Source of the DNA: CAWARU01 sp963784575
GTDB lineage: Bacteria; Pseudomonadota; Gammaproteobacteria; UBA6186; Azoamicaceae
Length of the DNA: 64,000 nt
Reading direction: 5' to 3'
Assembly: GCA_963784575.1 (NCBI GenBank)
Contig: CAWARU010000001.1
Span: 682,001 to 746,000 of the forward strand
Made by a program: the position numbers and the translations under genes. Under the pieces are notes generated by a model. That model searched no databases, was not told where the DNA came from, and saw only the letters and a list, made by a program, of their open reading frames with translations. Positions 36,669 to 45,786 of the stretch are shown here, piece by piece (within the stretch, counting starts at the first letter, position 1; each line of letters starts with the position of its first letter).

Positions 36669-39059
36669 ATGATGCGATTTACATTTAGATTTATGTTTGG
36701 TAACATACTAATGAAGTTTAAAACAATCATTATTGGAATGTTTCTGTCCTTTATCATCATGGGTTTGATGGGTTTACCGCAGACAAGTTTAGCAGAAACA
36801 AAACCTGTTAAAAAAACAACTCAAGATAAATCTGCAATAATAAAACCTGATACAATTAAATCTAGTAAAATTGAACCAAGTAAAATTGAATCAATTAAGA
36901 TCAAACCTGATAAAATTAAATCTAATAATATTAAACCTAGTAAAATTGAACCAATTAAAATTAAACCTACTACAATAAAATCCACCGTTACCAAACCCGT
37001 CACCAAACCCGCTGCAACAAAACCAATCGATCTTACCCAAGAAAAAAATGACAATCGATCTCACTTTTTACAGGCTGAAACCGCTTTTGCCCAAGGCAAA
37101 ACAGAACTGTATCAAAAACTAAAAATTAAATTGGCAGATTATCCGCTCTATCCCTATCTGATATTCGCAGAATACGATCGAAAAATGCATTCCTTAACAC
37201 TCGATGAATTCCAGCAATTCATGAAAAATTATCCGGATACACCGCTTGCCGATCAACTGCGTCAAAGATGGCTGCATACCAAAGCCAAGCAAGAAGATTG
37301 GCAAGGTTTTTTAACAGCTTATGTTCCAACAGAAGATACCACGTTGCAATGTCATTTTTATTGGGCAGAATTACAAAACCAAAAAAATAAGAATGCCGTT
37401 TTAGAACAAATTGAACCCCTTTGGCTGCGGGGCACCGAGCCGCCAAAAGCTTGCGAAGCCATCTTTAAAGTCTGGGAAAAAACCCCTTTGATGACGCGGC
37501 CTCTCGTTTGGCAGAGAATCAAATTAGCCATACAAAAAGGCAATGAACGCCTAGCACGCTACATGACACGCTATATAAAAATGTCTGAAGCCCCTTTGGT
37601 AGAATTATGGATAAAAGTCCACAAAAATCCCCATCTTGTGAAACAGAAACAATATTTCAACGCAAACCATCCTGCCATTCTAGAAATGATTGTGCATGGT
37701 GTCTGTGAAATTGCAAAAACAAAACCAGAGGTTGCAAAACAAATCTGGCAAGTCATCGGAAAACAGTATCCATTCGAGGTAAGACACTGGGGCTTGGTGG
37801 TTAGAGCCATCGGACTCACTTTCGCCAAGCAAAGAAATCCAGAAGCTGAAAAATGGCTGATCAAAGTTCCTAACATTTATGCAAATACAGAGGTGCATGA
37901 ATGGCGTATCCGCGTTGCGCTGGCTCGGGAAGATTGGAATACCGTACTACATTGGTATAAGCAATTGCCTGCAGCACTCGCTGAAAATGAGGCTTGGAGC
38001 TACTGGCATGCTCGAGCACTAGAAAAAGTGAATCGCATCAAAGAAAGCCAAGAAGCCTTTTCTAAAATTGCGCAGACCAGAAGTTATTATGGTTTTCTTG
38101 CGAGCCAGCATATGCAAAAGCCCTATGCAATCGCACATCAGAAATTTGAGCTGGACAATAGCACCATGGCACAAATTTCGCGCAAAAGAGCTGTGTTGCG
38201 TGCAAGAGAGCTTTATCTCATGAATCGAGAAGCAAAAGCACGGGCTGAATGGCTCACCAGCACTCAGAAGATGACTGACAAAGAACGACATGCTGCCGCG
38301 GCACTTGCACTCAGATGGGATCTTCCTAATTGGTCAATTCTCGCACTCTCAAAGGCAAACAATAAAAATGATCTCGAGCTTCGCTTCCCGCTGGTACACA
38401 CCCAATCCATCATCCAAGCAGCAAAGAGACATCAAGTGGATCCCGCCTTCATTTTTGCAGTCACCCGGCAAGAAAGTTGTTTTGTGAGCGATGCTCGCAA
38501 TCCTTCCTCAGGGGCTATGGGGCTGATGCAACTCATGCCTGCGACCGCTCGATTCATTGCTGAAAAACACGATATGCCAAGACCAGGTCACTCTGCATTG
38601 CTCGAGCCATCCACTAACATCCATTTTGGCACTAAATATTTGCGTATGATGCTCGATCAGCATGAAAATCACCCCATTATGGCTGCAGCTGCCTATAATG
38701 CAGGTCCAGGCCGCGTTAAAAAATGGCGTCCTAGTTTCGATATGTCACCAGATGCTTGGGTAGAAACAATCCCATTCAAGGAAACCAGAGATTATGTTAA
38801 GAATGTCATGACATATACAGTCATTTATCAGCAATTGCTTGGCTCAAAACCGAGACATGTTATCTCGCTCAAACATATTCCCAAGCATGAAGCGGGCGAC
38901 GTTTTGCAAGCGACAAGAGCGACAGGTACCGAACCAGAACAAGAGTCAAGCAATAAGCTTCAGGCTTCAAGTCAAGAAAAAGAAGAAAAACAAGATAAGG
39001 AAATTCGACACGCAAAAGCGCCTAAGAGGAAGAAACCAAAATCCGGGAGAATTGGATAA
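36669..39059 (+). CDS. slt: Soluble lytic murein transglycosylase with KIKP-type repeat insertion
   Basis: Slt70-type enzymes cleave peptidoglycan between MurNAc and GlcNAc in the periplasm, forming anhydro-MurNAc. An N-terminal signal (LMKFKTIIIGMFLSFIIMGL) is followed by an unusual stretch of about sixty residues of Lys-Ile-x-Pro/Ser repeats (e.g. SSKIEPSKIESIKIKPDKIK), then the superhelical U/L domain and the catalytic domain: catalytic Glu602 in FAVTRQESCF, NPSSGAMGLMQLMPATARFI, and AAAAYNAGPGRVKKW. A C-terminal Lys/Glu-rich tail is also present. At 796 residues it is longer than E. coli Slt (about 645). The start could also be the ATG at 36711. The next gene begins two bases after the stop, suggesting translational coupling. 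Confidence 0.92.
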   Translation: MMRFTFRFMFGNILMKFKTIIIGMFLSFIIMGLMGLPQTSLAETKPVKKTTQDKSAIIKPDTIKSSKIEPSKIESIKIKPDKIKSNNIKPSKIEPIKIKPTTIKSTVTKPVTKPAATKPIDLTQEKNDNRSHFLQAETAFAQGKTELYQKLKIKLADYPLYPYLIFAEYDRKMHSLTLDEFQQFMKNYPDTPLADQLRQRWLHTKAKQEDWQGFLTAYVPTEDTTLQCHFYWAELQNQKNKNAVLEQIEPLWLRGTEPPKACEAIFKVWEKTPLMTRPLVWQRIKLAIQKGNERLARYMTRYIKMSEAPLVELWIKVHKNPHLVKQKQYFNANHPAILEMIVHGVCEIAKTKPEVAKQIWQVIGKQYPFEVRHWGLVVRAIGLTFAKQRNPEAEKWLIKVPNIYANTEVHEWRIRVALAREDWNTVLHWYKQLPAALAENEAWSYWHARALEKVNRIKESQEAFSKIAQTRSYYGFLASQHMQKPYAIAHQKFELDNSTMAQISRKRAVLRARELYLMNREAKARAEWLTSTQKMTDKERHAAAALALRWDLPNWSILALSKANNKNDLELRFPLVHTQSIIQAAKRHQVDPAFIFAVTRQESCFVSDARNPSSGAMGLMQLMPATARFIAEKHDMPRPGHSALLEPSTNIHFGTKYLRMMLDQHENHPIMAAAAYNAGPGRVKKWRPSFDMSPDAWVETIPFKETRDYVKNVMTYTVIYQQLLGSKPRHVISLKHIPKHEAGDVLQATRATGTEPEQESSNKLQASSQEKEEKQDKEIRHAKAPKRKKPKSGRIG
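36838..36975 (+). repeat. Minisatellite inside slt encoding KI(K/E)P repeats
   Basis: Tandem 12- to 15-bp units of the type AAAATTRAACCWARTA encode Lys-Ile-Glu/Lys-Pro/Ser. The copy number is likely to vary between strains through slippage. Confidence 0.7.
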
Positions 39060-39061
39060 AC

Positions 39062-39610
39062 ATGTCCTCCTCACCTTCATCAAATTCTAGCAATGATCTC
39101 ACCCTCAATGAGGCTGGAAAACTTGCAGAAGCAGCAACTTTTCGATTTCGAAAAATAGAAGAAGCACAAGTCGTTGCAAATTTTTTAGCGAGCGCCTGTC
39201 CTAATCCTCGTTTGGCAGTTATCGGGATTGTAGAGCTCATCATGAATGCCATTGAACATGGCAATCTAGGAATCAGCTATGAAGAAAAAACCACGCTCCA
39301 AAAAGAGGGTAAGTGGCCGGCAGAGCTTGAGCGCAGATTAATGCAGCCAGAAAATCTAGATAAATATGTTGAAGTAGAATTTAAGCGTGTGCCGATTGGT
39401 TCAAATCAAGAAACCACAAAGGGATCTGAAGAATTACATATCCGGATAAAAGATCAGGGACAAGGCTTTGATTGGCTGAATTTTGATAAGATACCTCAAG
39501 AAAAAACCTTACAACATGGACGAGGCTTAACGATTGCGAAAAGCATTGTTTTTAGCCGCATAGAATTTAATGAGAAAGGTAATGAAGTGCTGGGGGTTAT
39601 TTCTATTTAA
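39062..39610 (+). CDS. HATPase_c domain protein, RsbW-like
   Basis: 182 residues with a GHKL-type ATP-binding fold: N box VELIMNAIEHGN (Asn62), G1 box IKDQGQGFDW (Asp131) and G2 box HGRGLTIAKS. There is no histidine phospho-acceptor domain, so this is an anti-sigma-factor/serine-kinase type (RsbW/SpoIIAB-like) single domain of the kind often paired with PP2C phosphatases and receiver domains. No partner gene is adjacent. The ATG is two bases past the slt stop, with GGAG inside the slt end, so translation is probably coupled. It converges on gdhB with only five bases between them. Confidence 0.8.
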   Translation: MSSSPSSNSSNDLTLNEAGKLAEAATFRFRKIEEAQVVANFLASACPNPRLAVIGIVELIMNAIEHGNLGISYEEKTTLQKEGKWPAELERRLMQPENLDKYVEVEFKRVPIGSNQETTKGSEELHIRIKDQGQGFDWLNFDKIPQEKTLQHGRGLTIAKSIVFSRIEFNEKGNEVLGVISI

Positions 39611-39615
39611 TTATA

Positions 39616-42600
39616 TTATTTTTGTTTTTTCTCTTTAACTTCTTTCGAATCCAACACCTCTTTAATCCCTGTCGCCTCTTTTGCTTCCTTAACTTCCTGA
39701 ATTTCCTTAGTATCCACGCACAAATAATCCGCAGCTCTTTTCTTGTGCGTTATCATTTGCGACATATCCAAAAGTTCTCTCAATGCCACGGAAAACATGG
39801 TAAAATTGGGTTCTGAGACATTTTTGAGCTCTGCAATGAAATATTTCCAGCGATCAACCAATGGTTTGTTTTTCTTGGCCCATTGCTCTATAAGTCTGGA
39901 CACATCCTGGTGATGAGTGCCATTCATATGGAGAATGCCAACTGTGATATTGCGTTGCTGCCGATCCAAATCATCACGAAATGTTGCTCGGGCCAATGCT
40001 TCCCAGTGACTCGTGATGGGCTGCTTCTTAATCATTTCGCGGAACCATCCAAGCTCCAAAGTATTACCAACCGCATAATAAATGGCTGCAACGAGTGAGA
40101 CATCATATTTGTGAGTAATAGCAGCTTCTACGATATCCAGAGCAGAAAACATCGCTGTCATTGCTCCAATCTGATAGGCAAGTTGTCCTGGTACATTGAA
40201 TTCCATGAAGGCTTTTGCCATGGTTTCCATTTCATATTCTGAATCTGAAAGCAAGGTAGGCAAGATATCTGAAACTTGTTTGACACCATCATGGAATTGT
40301 TTAATATTCACATCGATATTTAAGTTCGAGCGTCGGTTCCTCAAGAACCAGCGCGTACCGCGTCGCACCAAACGATTGACTTCTTGAATCATCCTGAGTT
40401 GAACATGGGATTCTACTTTGGGTGTTAACGCATTAATTTCTTCCAATATTTTTGGTGCATCAAACACCTCTTTAGCAATTGTATAAGCGCGAATGATATC
40501 AGGCGGTCCCGAACCTGTTTCATCCTCGAGTCTCGAAATAAAACTTATCCCCATTTCATTGATAACGCCATTGCTAACGCGTGTCGCAATAATATCTTTT
40601 CTTAAGCGATGCCGCAGCATATAATCTTCAAAGCGTTGATGCAGGACTTTCGGAAATGCCTCAAAAAGATTTTTCAGAATGGCAGGTTCTTCCAGGATAT
40701 CAGAGCTTCCAATCGATTTCTTTAAAAGAGTCTTGGTATAGGCCATTAAAACAGCGAGTTCAGGCCGTGTGAGCCCTATGCCTTTTGATTTTCGATCTGC
40801 AATTTCTTCTTTGTCTGGTAAAAATTCCAAAGCGCGATCTAAATTGCCAGAGCGTTCCATTTCTTGGATTAAGCGGCTGTGCATTTCGAGGTTTGCTACG
40901 GCTTGGGATTCTGCGATCGAAATTGCTTCAGTTTGATGGCGATTGTTGTAGAGCACTAGTTCTGCGACCTCGTTTGTCATCTCAGCCAGTAATTCATTGC
41001 GCTGCTTTTCTGTGAGATCGCCATGTTCCACAACATCATTCAATAGAATTTTAATATTGACTTCATTATCGGAACAATTCACGCCACCAGAATTGTCAAT
41101 GGCGTCGGTATTAATTCTACCCCCAAGTTTTGCATATTCAATGCGTCCTAGTTGGGTCAAACCGAGATTTCCACCTTCACAGACAACTTTGGTTCTGAGT
41201 TCTGAACCATTGATGCGAACAGCATCGTTTGCTCTATCTCCAACGGATAAATTGGTTTCAGATCTTGCTTTTACATAGGTGCCAATGCCGCCGTTAAAAA
41301 ATAATTCAACCGGCGCTTTCAAAATGGCGCGTACTAATTCATTCGGAGCGACGCGTTCCTGGTAGAAATCCAGTGCTTTCTGAATTTCTTTGCTTAAAGT
41401 GATGGATTTTGCAGTACGTGAAAACACGCCGCCACCCGGTGAAATCAATTCTGAGTTGTAATCGGACCAGGCAGAGCGCGGCACATTGAATAGACGCTCT
41501 CGTTCTAGAAAGCTTTTTTCAGCATCGGGATTGGGATCAATAAAGATATGCATATGATTAAAGGCAGCAATCAAGCGAATATGACGGGAGAGCAGCATGC
41601 CATTACCAAAGACATCACCTGACATGTCTCCAATGCCGATAGCGGTAAAATCTTCTGTCTGGCTGTCCATGCCCATCTCATGAAAATGACGCTTTACCGA
41701 CTCCCATGCACCTCGCGCTGTAATACCCATTTTTTTATGATCGTACCCCGTGGAGCCCCCGGAGGCAAAAGCATCCCCAAGCCAGAAATCATATTCCGCA
41801 GAAAGTGTATTCGCGATATCTGAAAAGGTTGCGGTGCCTTTGTCTGCTGCAACAACGAGATAAGGATCGTCGTTGTCATATCGCACAATATTGACGGGTG
41901 GGATAACCTTATCAGCCTTCAAATTGTCAGTCAGATCTAACATGCCTCTTATCAAAACTTGATAGCATGCTTCGACTTCTTCAAAAACTTGATCTCTTGT
42001 TAAAGATTCATTGGGCAGATTTTTGGCCACAAAACCACCCTTGGCCCCCATGGGAACAATAACAGCATTTTTGACTTGCTGTGCTTTCATTAATCCCAAC
42101 ACTTCCGTTCGAAAATCTTCTTTGCGATCTGACCAGCGAATACCACCACGAGCGACTTTAGCGGCACGCAGATGAATCCCTTCTACTCTGGGCGAATAAA
42201 CGAAGATTTCATAGAGCGGTACCGGCTGCGGCAACTCAGGGATTTTGGAAGATTCTATTTTGAAAGAGAAATACGGTTTAAAACGGCTATTTTCAAATCC
42301 AGAGGATTGATTTTCCTGTCCTGACTGTCCTGGCTGTCCTAACTGTCCTGGCTCTGAATTAGTCCTTGATGAATCGTATTGATGGATAAGTTCATCGTGA
42401 TGATGACTGGCAGAGTCATAGTGAAAGGGATGGTCAGAATGCAGCTCATGAACATTTTGCTTTTGATAATAATTGGTGCGAATCACGGCGAGAATCATAT
42501 CCAAATAACGCCTGAGAACCCGATCTTCATTCAAGTTCATGACCTTTTCCAAAGAATCAAGGATTTTCTGTCTTTGTGCCATGATCTCTGCTTCAGGAGG

Positions 42601-44751
42601 TACATATTCGGGATCAAAACGCAGCTTGAAAAGCTTTATCAACTCTGCTGTGACTAAGTGGTTTCCAACCAAAGTATCTTCGATATAATTTTGGCTGAGG
42701 GTAAAACCTGCCTGCCATAGATACTTGGCAAAGGCGCGCAGGACGCTAATTTCACGCCAATTTAATTTAGCGAGCAACACTAAGCGATTGAATCCATCAT
42801 TTTCAGCTTCTTTCTTCCAAATATGATCGAACGCCTCCTGAAAAATTTCCCTGACTTCTTCTGCATCAAAGGCTTCTTCTTTCGGAAGAATCATACGGTA
42901 ATCGTTTATCCAGATGGCGCTGCGGTGACGCGGTAGAATTTCATAAGGTCTTTCACTGATGATGCGCAAACCTAAATTTTCCAGAATAGGCACTACATCG
43001 GACAAAGGAATGGTACTGCCAATGCGAAATAATTTAAAGCGAATGACATTTTCTGGTTCTTCTAAGGGACGATACAAACTCATCATCAGCGGATTTTTAT
43101 TAGAAAGTGTTTCAAAATAATCAATATCTACTATCCCCGCTCTGGCTGGAAATGACTCACAATAGCTTCCTGGAAATGCATTTCCATAGCGCTTAAATAA
43201 TTCATTGCCGCGCTCTTCCCCTGCATGATCATAAAGTGCGTCTCGCAAGTCGTCCTTCCAGGATCGACCAGCCTCTATCAATTTCTGCTCTAATGCTTTC
43301 ACATCAACAGGTTTTTCGGCTTTTTTTCTAACATCAATGCGCATCACAAAATGGATTCGAGCCAGAGTAGATTCCGAAAACCGAGTGGTAAATTCCACTT
43401 CTAAACCATCGAGGCCTTTCATCAAAATATCCTGCATTTTTTCACGCAGATCTGAGTTATAAGTGTCTCTTGGCACATACACTAAACAGGAATAGAAATT
43501 CCCGAAGGTCTCTTTTCGCACAAAAAGGCGGATTTTCTGCCGTTCTTGTAAATGCAATATGCCAGTACCCAGGGCAAGTAATTCATCTTCACTTGACTGG
43601 AATAGATCATCTCTGGGTATGGTTTCAAGGATATTTAAAAGGGCTCTGTCATCATGACTTTTAGGGGGGAACCCGGCTCGCATCAAGACTCTATTCACTT
43701 TAAGACGCAAATAGGGTATATGTTGCGGGCTGCTATTATAGGCAACCGCGGTATACAAACCATCAAAGCGGTGTAAGGCTGTGAGCTTGCCATTATTATC
43801 AAAGATTTTGATGATGATAAAATCAATATAGGCAGGACGGTGCACAGTAGAACGACGATTGGTTTTACCAAGCATTATGATTTGTTTTGAGAAGATGAGA
43901 TTCTGTGCTGCCTCGGTAAAATCGGATAGGCTATAGACTTCTTTTTGATCCGTATTATTTAATTTACCAAGACTGGAACCTTTATTTAGACGGCAGCGCA
44001 GATTTTCATCCTCACCTTCTATAGTATAGGATTGATAGCCCATGAAAGTAAAATGATCTTCAGCCACCCAATTGATAAATTCCAAGCTTTCATCAAATAA
44101 GGATTTGTCGACCGCAACTGCAGGATGTTCTCGAAGCTGCTGCAAAATCTTCCGAGCTTCAACCTGCATTTTTGGCCAGTCATTCACCACTATCTGCACG
44201 TCGCGAAGTACCAGTCTCAATCGGTTTGCTATTTCATCCAAGACTTCTGGATCGCTCTGCCTGTCTATTTCAATATAAATTGCGGCTTCTGTGATCCAAG
44301 GCCCGGGTTTTTTGATATCTTCAGCGACTTCGATAACTTTACCATGTTCATCTCGACGCAAATTGATGTTGCCCATATGGATGATGATATGAATGTTGAG
44401 CTCCATTCTATTGAGCTCCATGGCAACTGAATCCACCAAGAAGGGCATGTCATCAAAGCCTATTTCGATCACCGTGTGGGTAGATTGCCAACCATGCTGC
44501 TCGAGATTTGGATTGTAAACTCGGATCTTGATTTCACCAGGCTGCCTGACTGAGATAAAATTCCAATGCGATACCACGGCTCCATATAAGTCGAGGACGC
44601 TTCTTGAGTTTAAATCTTCTGCAGAAACACTCAGATAGTAGAGCTGGATAAAATTTCTAACGAGGGGCGCTTCATCACGCGGTAATTTGTCAATGACATG
44701 TTTAACTAGGCGTTCGATGATTTCACTTCGGCTTTCTTCAATAATGGACAT
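39616..44751 (-). CDS. gdhB: NAD-specific glutamate dehydrogenase, large (about 180 kDa) class
   Basis: Oxidatively deaminates glutamate to 2-oxoglutarate, feeding amino-acid carbon into the TCA cycle. The 1,711 residues match the large GDH class (about 1,600). The long N-terminal regulatory region (ACT-like and helical domains) ends near residue 800. The catalytic core has KVARGGIRWSDRKEDFRTEV, VIVPMGAKGGFVAKNLP (catalytic Lys), GIGDMSGDVFGNGMLLS, and FNGGIGTYVKA, then a C-terminal domain. A His/Ser/Gln-rich insertion (ASHHHDELIHQYDSS and GQLGQPGQSGQ) just before the core explains the extra length. The tail is Lys/Glu-rich. The frame is intact over 5.1 kb, in contrast to clpA and icd. GAGGGAA precedes the ATG. 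It fits a bacterium living on host amino acids. Confidence 0.95.
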   Translation of the reverse strand: MSIIEESRSEIIERLVKHVIDKLPRDEAPLVRNFIQLYYLSVSAEDLNSRSVLDLYGAVVSHWNFISVRQPGEIKIRVYNPNLEQHGWQSTHTVIEIGFDDMPFLVDSVAMELNRMELNIHIIIHMGNINLRRDEHGKVIEVAEDIKKPGPWITEAAIYIEIDRQSDPEVLDEIANRLRLVLRDVQIVVNDWPKMQVEARKILQQLREHPAVAVDKSLFDESLEFINWVAEDHFTFMGYQSYTIEGEDENLRCRLNKGSSLGKLNNTDQKEVYSLSDFTEAAQNLIFSKQIIMLGKTNRRSTVHRPAYIDFIIIKIFDNNGKLTALHRFDGLYTAVAYNSSPQHIPYLRLKVNRVLMRAGFPPKSHDDRALLNILETIPRDDLFQSSEDELLALGTGILHLQERQKIRLFVRKETFGNFYSCLVYVPRDTYNSDLREKMQDILMKGLDGLEVEFTTRFSESTLARIHFVMRIDVRKKAEKPVDVKALEQKLIEAGRSWKDDLRDALYDHAGEERGNELFKRYGNAFPGSYCESFPARAGIVDIDYFETLSNKNPLMMSLYRPLEEPENVIRFKLFRIGSTIPLSDVVPILENLGLRIISERPYEILPRHRSAIWINDYRMILPKEEAFDAEEVREIFQEAFDHIWKKEAENDGFNRLVLLAKLNWREISVLRAFAKYLWQAGFTLSQNYIEDTLVGNHLVTAELIKLFKLRFDPEYVPPEAEIMAQRQKILDSLEKVMNLNEDRVLRRYLDMILAVIRTNYYQKQNVHELHSDHPFHYDSASHHHDELIHQYDSSRTNSEPGQLGQPGQSGQENQSSGFENSRFKPYFSFKIESSKIPELPQPVPLYEIFVYSPRVEGIHLRAAKVARGGIRWSDRKEDFRTEVLGLMKAQQVKNAVIVPMGAKGGFVAKNLPNESLTRDQVFEEVEACYQVLIRGMLDLTDNLKADKVIPPVNIVRYDNDDPYLVVAADKGTATFSDIANTLSAEYDFWLGDAFASGGSTGYDHKKMGITARGAWESVKRHFHEMGMDSQTEDFTAIGIGDMSGDVFGNGMLLSRHIRLIAAFNHMHIFIDPNPDAEKSFLERERLFNVPRSAWSDYNSELISPGGGVFSRTAKSITLSKEIQKALDFYQERVAPNELVRAILKAPVELFFNGGIGTYVKARSETNLSVGDRANDAVRINGSELRTKVVCEGGNLGLTQLGRIEYAKLGGRINTDAIDNSGGVNCSDNEVNIKILLNDVVEHGDLTEKQRNELLAEMTNEVAELVLYNNRHQTEAISIAESQAVANLEMHSRLIQEMERSGNLDRALEFLPDKEEIADRKSKGIGLTRPELAVLMAYTKTLLKKSIGSSDILEEPAILKNLFEAFPKVLHQRFEDYMLRHRLRKDIIATRVSNGVINEMGISFISRLEDETGSGPPDIIRAYTIAKEVFDAPKILEEINALTPKVESHVQLRMIQEVNRLVRRGTRWFLRNRRSNLNIDVNIKQFHDGVKQVSDILPTLLSDSEYEMETMAKAFMEFNVPGQLAYQIGAMTAMFSALDIVEAAITHKYDVSLVAAIYYAVGNTLELGWFREMIKKQPITSHWEALARATFRDDLDRQQRNITVGILHMNGTHHQDVSRLIEQWAKKNKPLVDRWKYFIAELKNVSEPNFTMFSVALRELLDMSQMITHKKRAADYLCVDTKEIQEVKEAKEATGIKEVLDSKEVKEKKQK

Positions 44752-45013
44752 AGAAAGTCATTCCCTCTGTTTAAATATGAGTCTCATATCTATATTTATC
44801 TTATCAATATTATATTATCTTAGGCTATTATATAAATATATATTTAAAAAGAGCCATGAATTCTTGGGTTCCGAGAGCTATGACTTGAATATAATTAATG
44901 ATATATTTTGATATATGTCTATTAAGGATTTAAATAATTTGAAAGAATCTGGTTATAGGTCTTATTAAGTCTTAAGAAATTTAGATAACCTGGATGTTAT
45001 TTTTATTTCGAAT

Positions 45014-45439
45014 TTATTTCAAACCTAGATATTTCAAAAGTTTATCTTTGAAAACGCAGGTCTTTAATAATAAATCTGTGATTTTTGAATCATGAAGCTG
45101 TACCGCCATACAGAGTGCAAAGTTTTTATCTGTTTTTGCAATTACCTCGGGAACAATATCTTTTAATTCTGTTAAATTCTGTTCCATGATCAAACTTAAA
45201 GGTGTATGTCCACAGAAATTATAAAATGGCACATCAGAACCCACACAAAGACTGAGTAAGTAGCGTATGACTTGGATGTTGGCTTTTTTGATGGCGTAAT
45301 AGAGCATTTCCGCATGCATGAGCGGGCCTTCGAGGGGATCGAGAAGTAAGTCGTGGTTGTCTTGGAGGAGTGAAAGCGCAGTAGTGGTGTCCGCGGCAAG
45401 AATGGCGCCGATGATGGTTTGGTAGAGTATTCGAAACAT
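45014..45439 (-). CDS. Small ankyrin-like protein
   Basis: 141 residues with degenerate ankyrin-type helices: HAEMLYYAIKKANIQVIRYL then LSLCVGSDVPFYNFCGHTPL, followed by SLIMEQNLTEL and NFALCMAVQLHDSKITDLLL. The N-terminus is hydrophobic (MFRILYQTIIGAILAADTTT) but reads as an ankyrin helix rather than a signal peptide. The ribosome-binding site is weak. It stands alone between gdhB and the macrodomain gene. Function unknown; it may be a fragment of a larger ankyrin protein. Confidence 0.5.
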   Translation of the reverse strand: MFRILYQTIIGAILAADTTTALSLLQDNHDLLLDPLEGPLMHAEMLYYAIKKANIQVIRYLLSLCVGSDVPFYNFCGHTPLSLIMEQNLTELKDIVPEVIAKTDKNFALCMAVQLHDSKITDLLLKTCVFKDKLLKYLGLK

Positions 45440-45786
45440 CGTTTTATGTACTCCGATTAATATCAGATTATGTACTCGATTATTAAATCATTACTATTGT
45501 ATTGAATTAATATAAATTATCTTAAAAAACTTTATTTTTGGTTATCTCTAAAGCTTTTTTTCATAATATTACCACTATACTCCTGTAGGATCTTTGATTG
45601 CAACGGGTGAATATACTCGCAAATATACTCAATCTATGATTATTCAAGGAAAGTAATGGATAATTTTCATTTAAAATTGTCTATATACTTATGAATACAA
45701 TAATTTGAATACAATGAATATCTATGAATCATTAAAAATAAAAAATGAGAGATTATTATAAACCAAAATAACCCGGTAGGAGAGAT
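45440..45786. other. Divergent intergenic region
   Basis: 347 bp of AT-rich sequence between the small ankyrin gene and the macrodomain gene. Only the ribosome-binding site GGTAGGAGAG just before 45787 is distinct. No gene seen. Confidence 0.5.
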
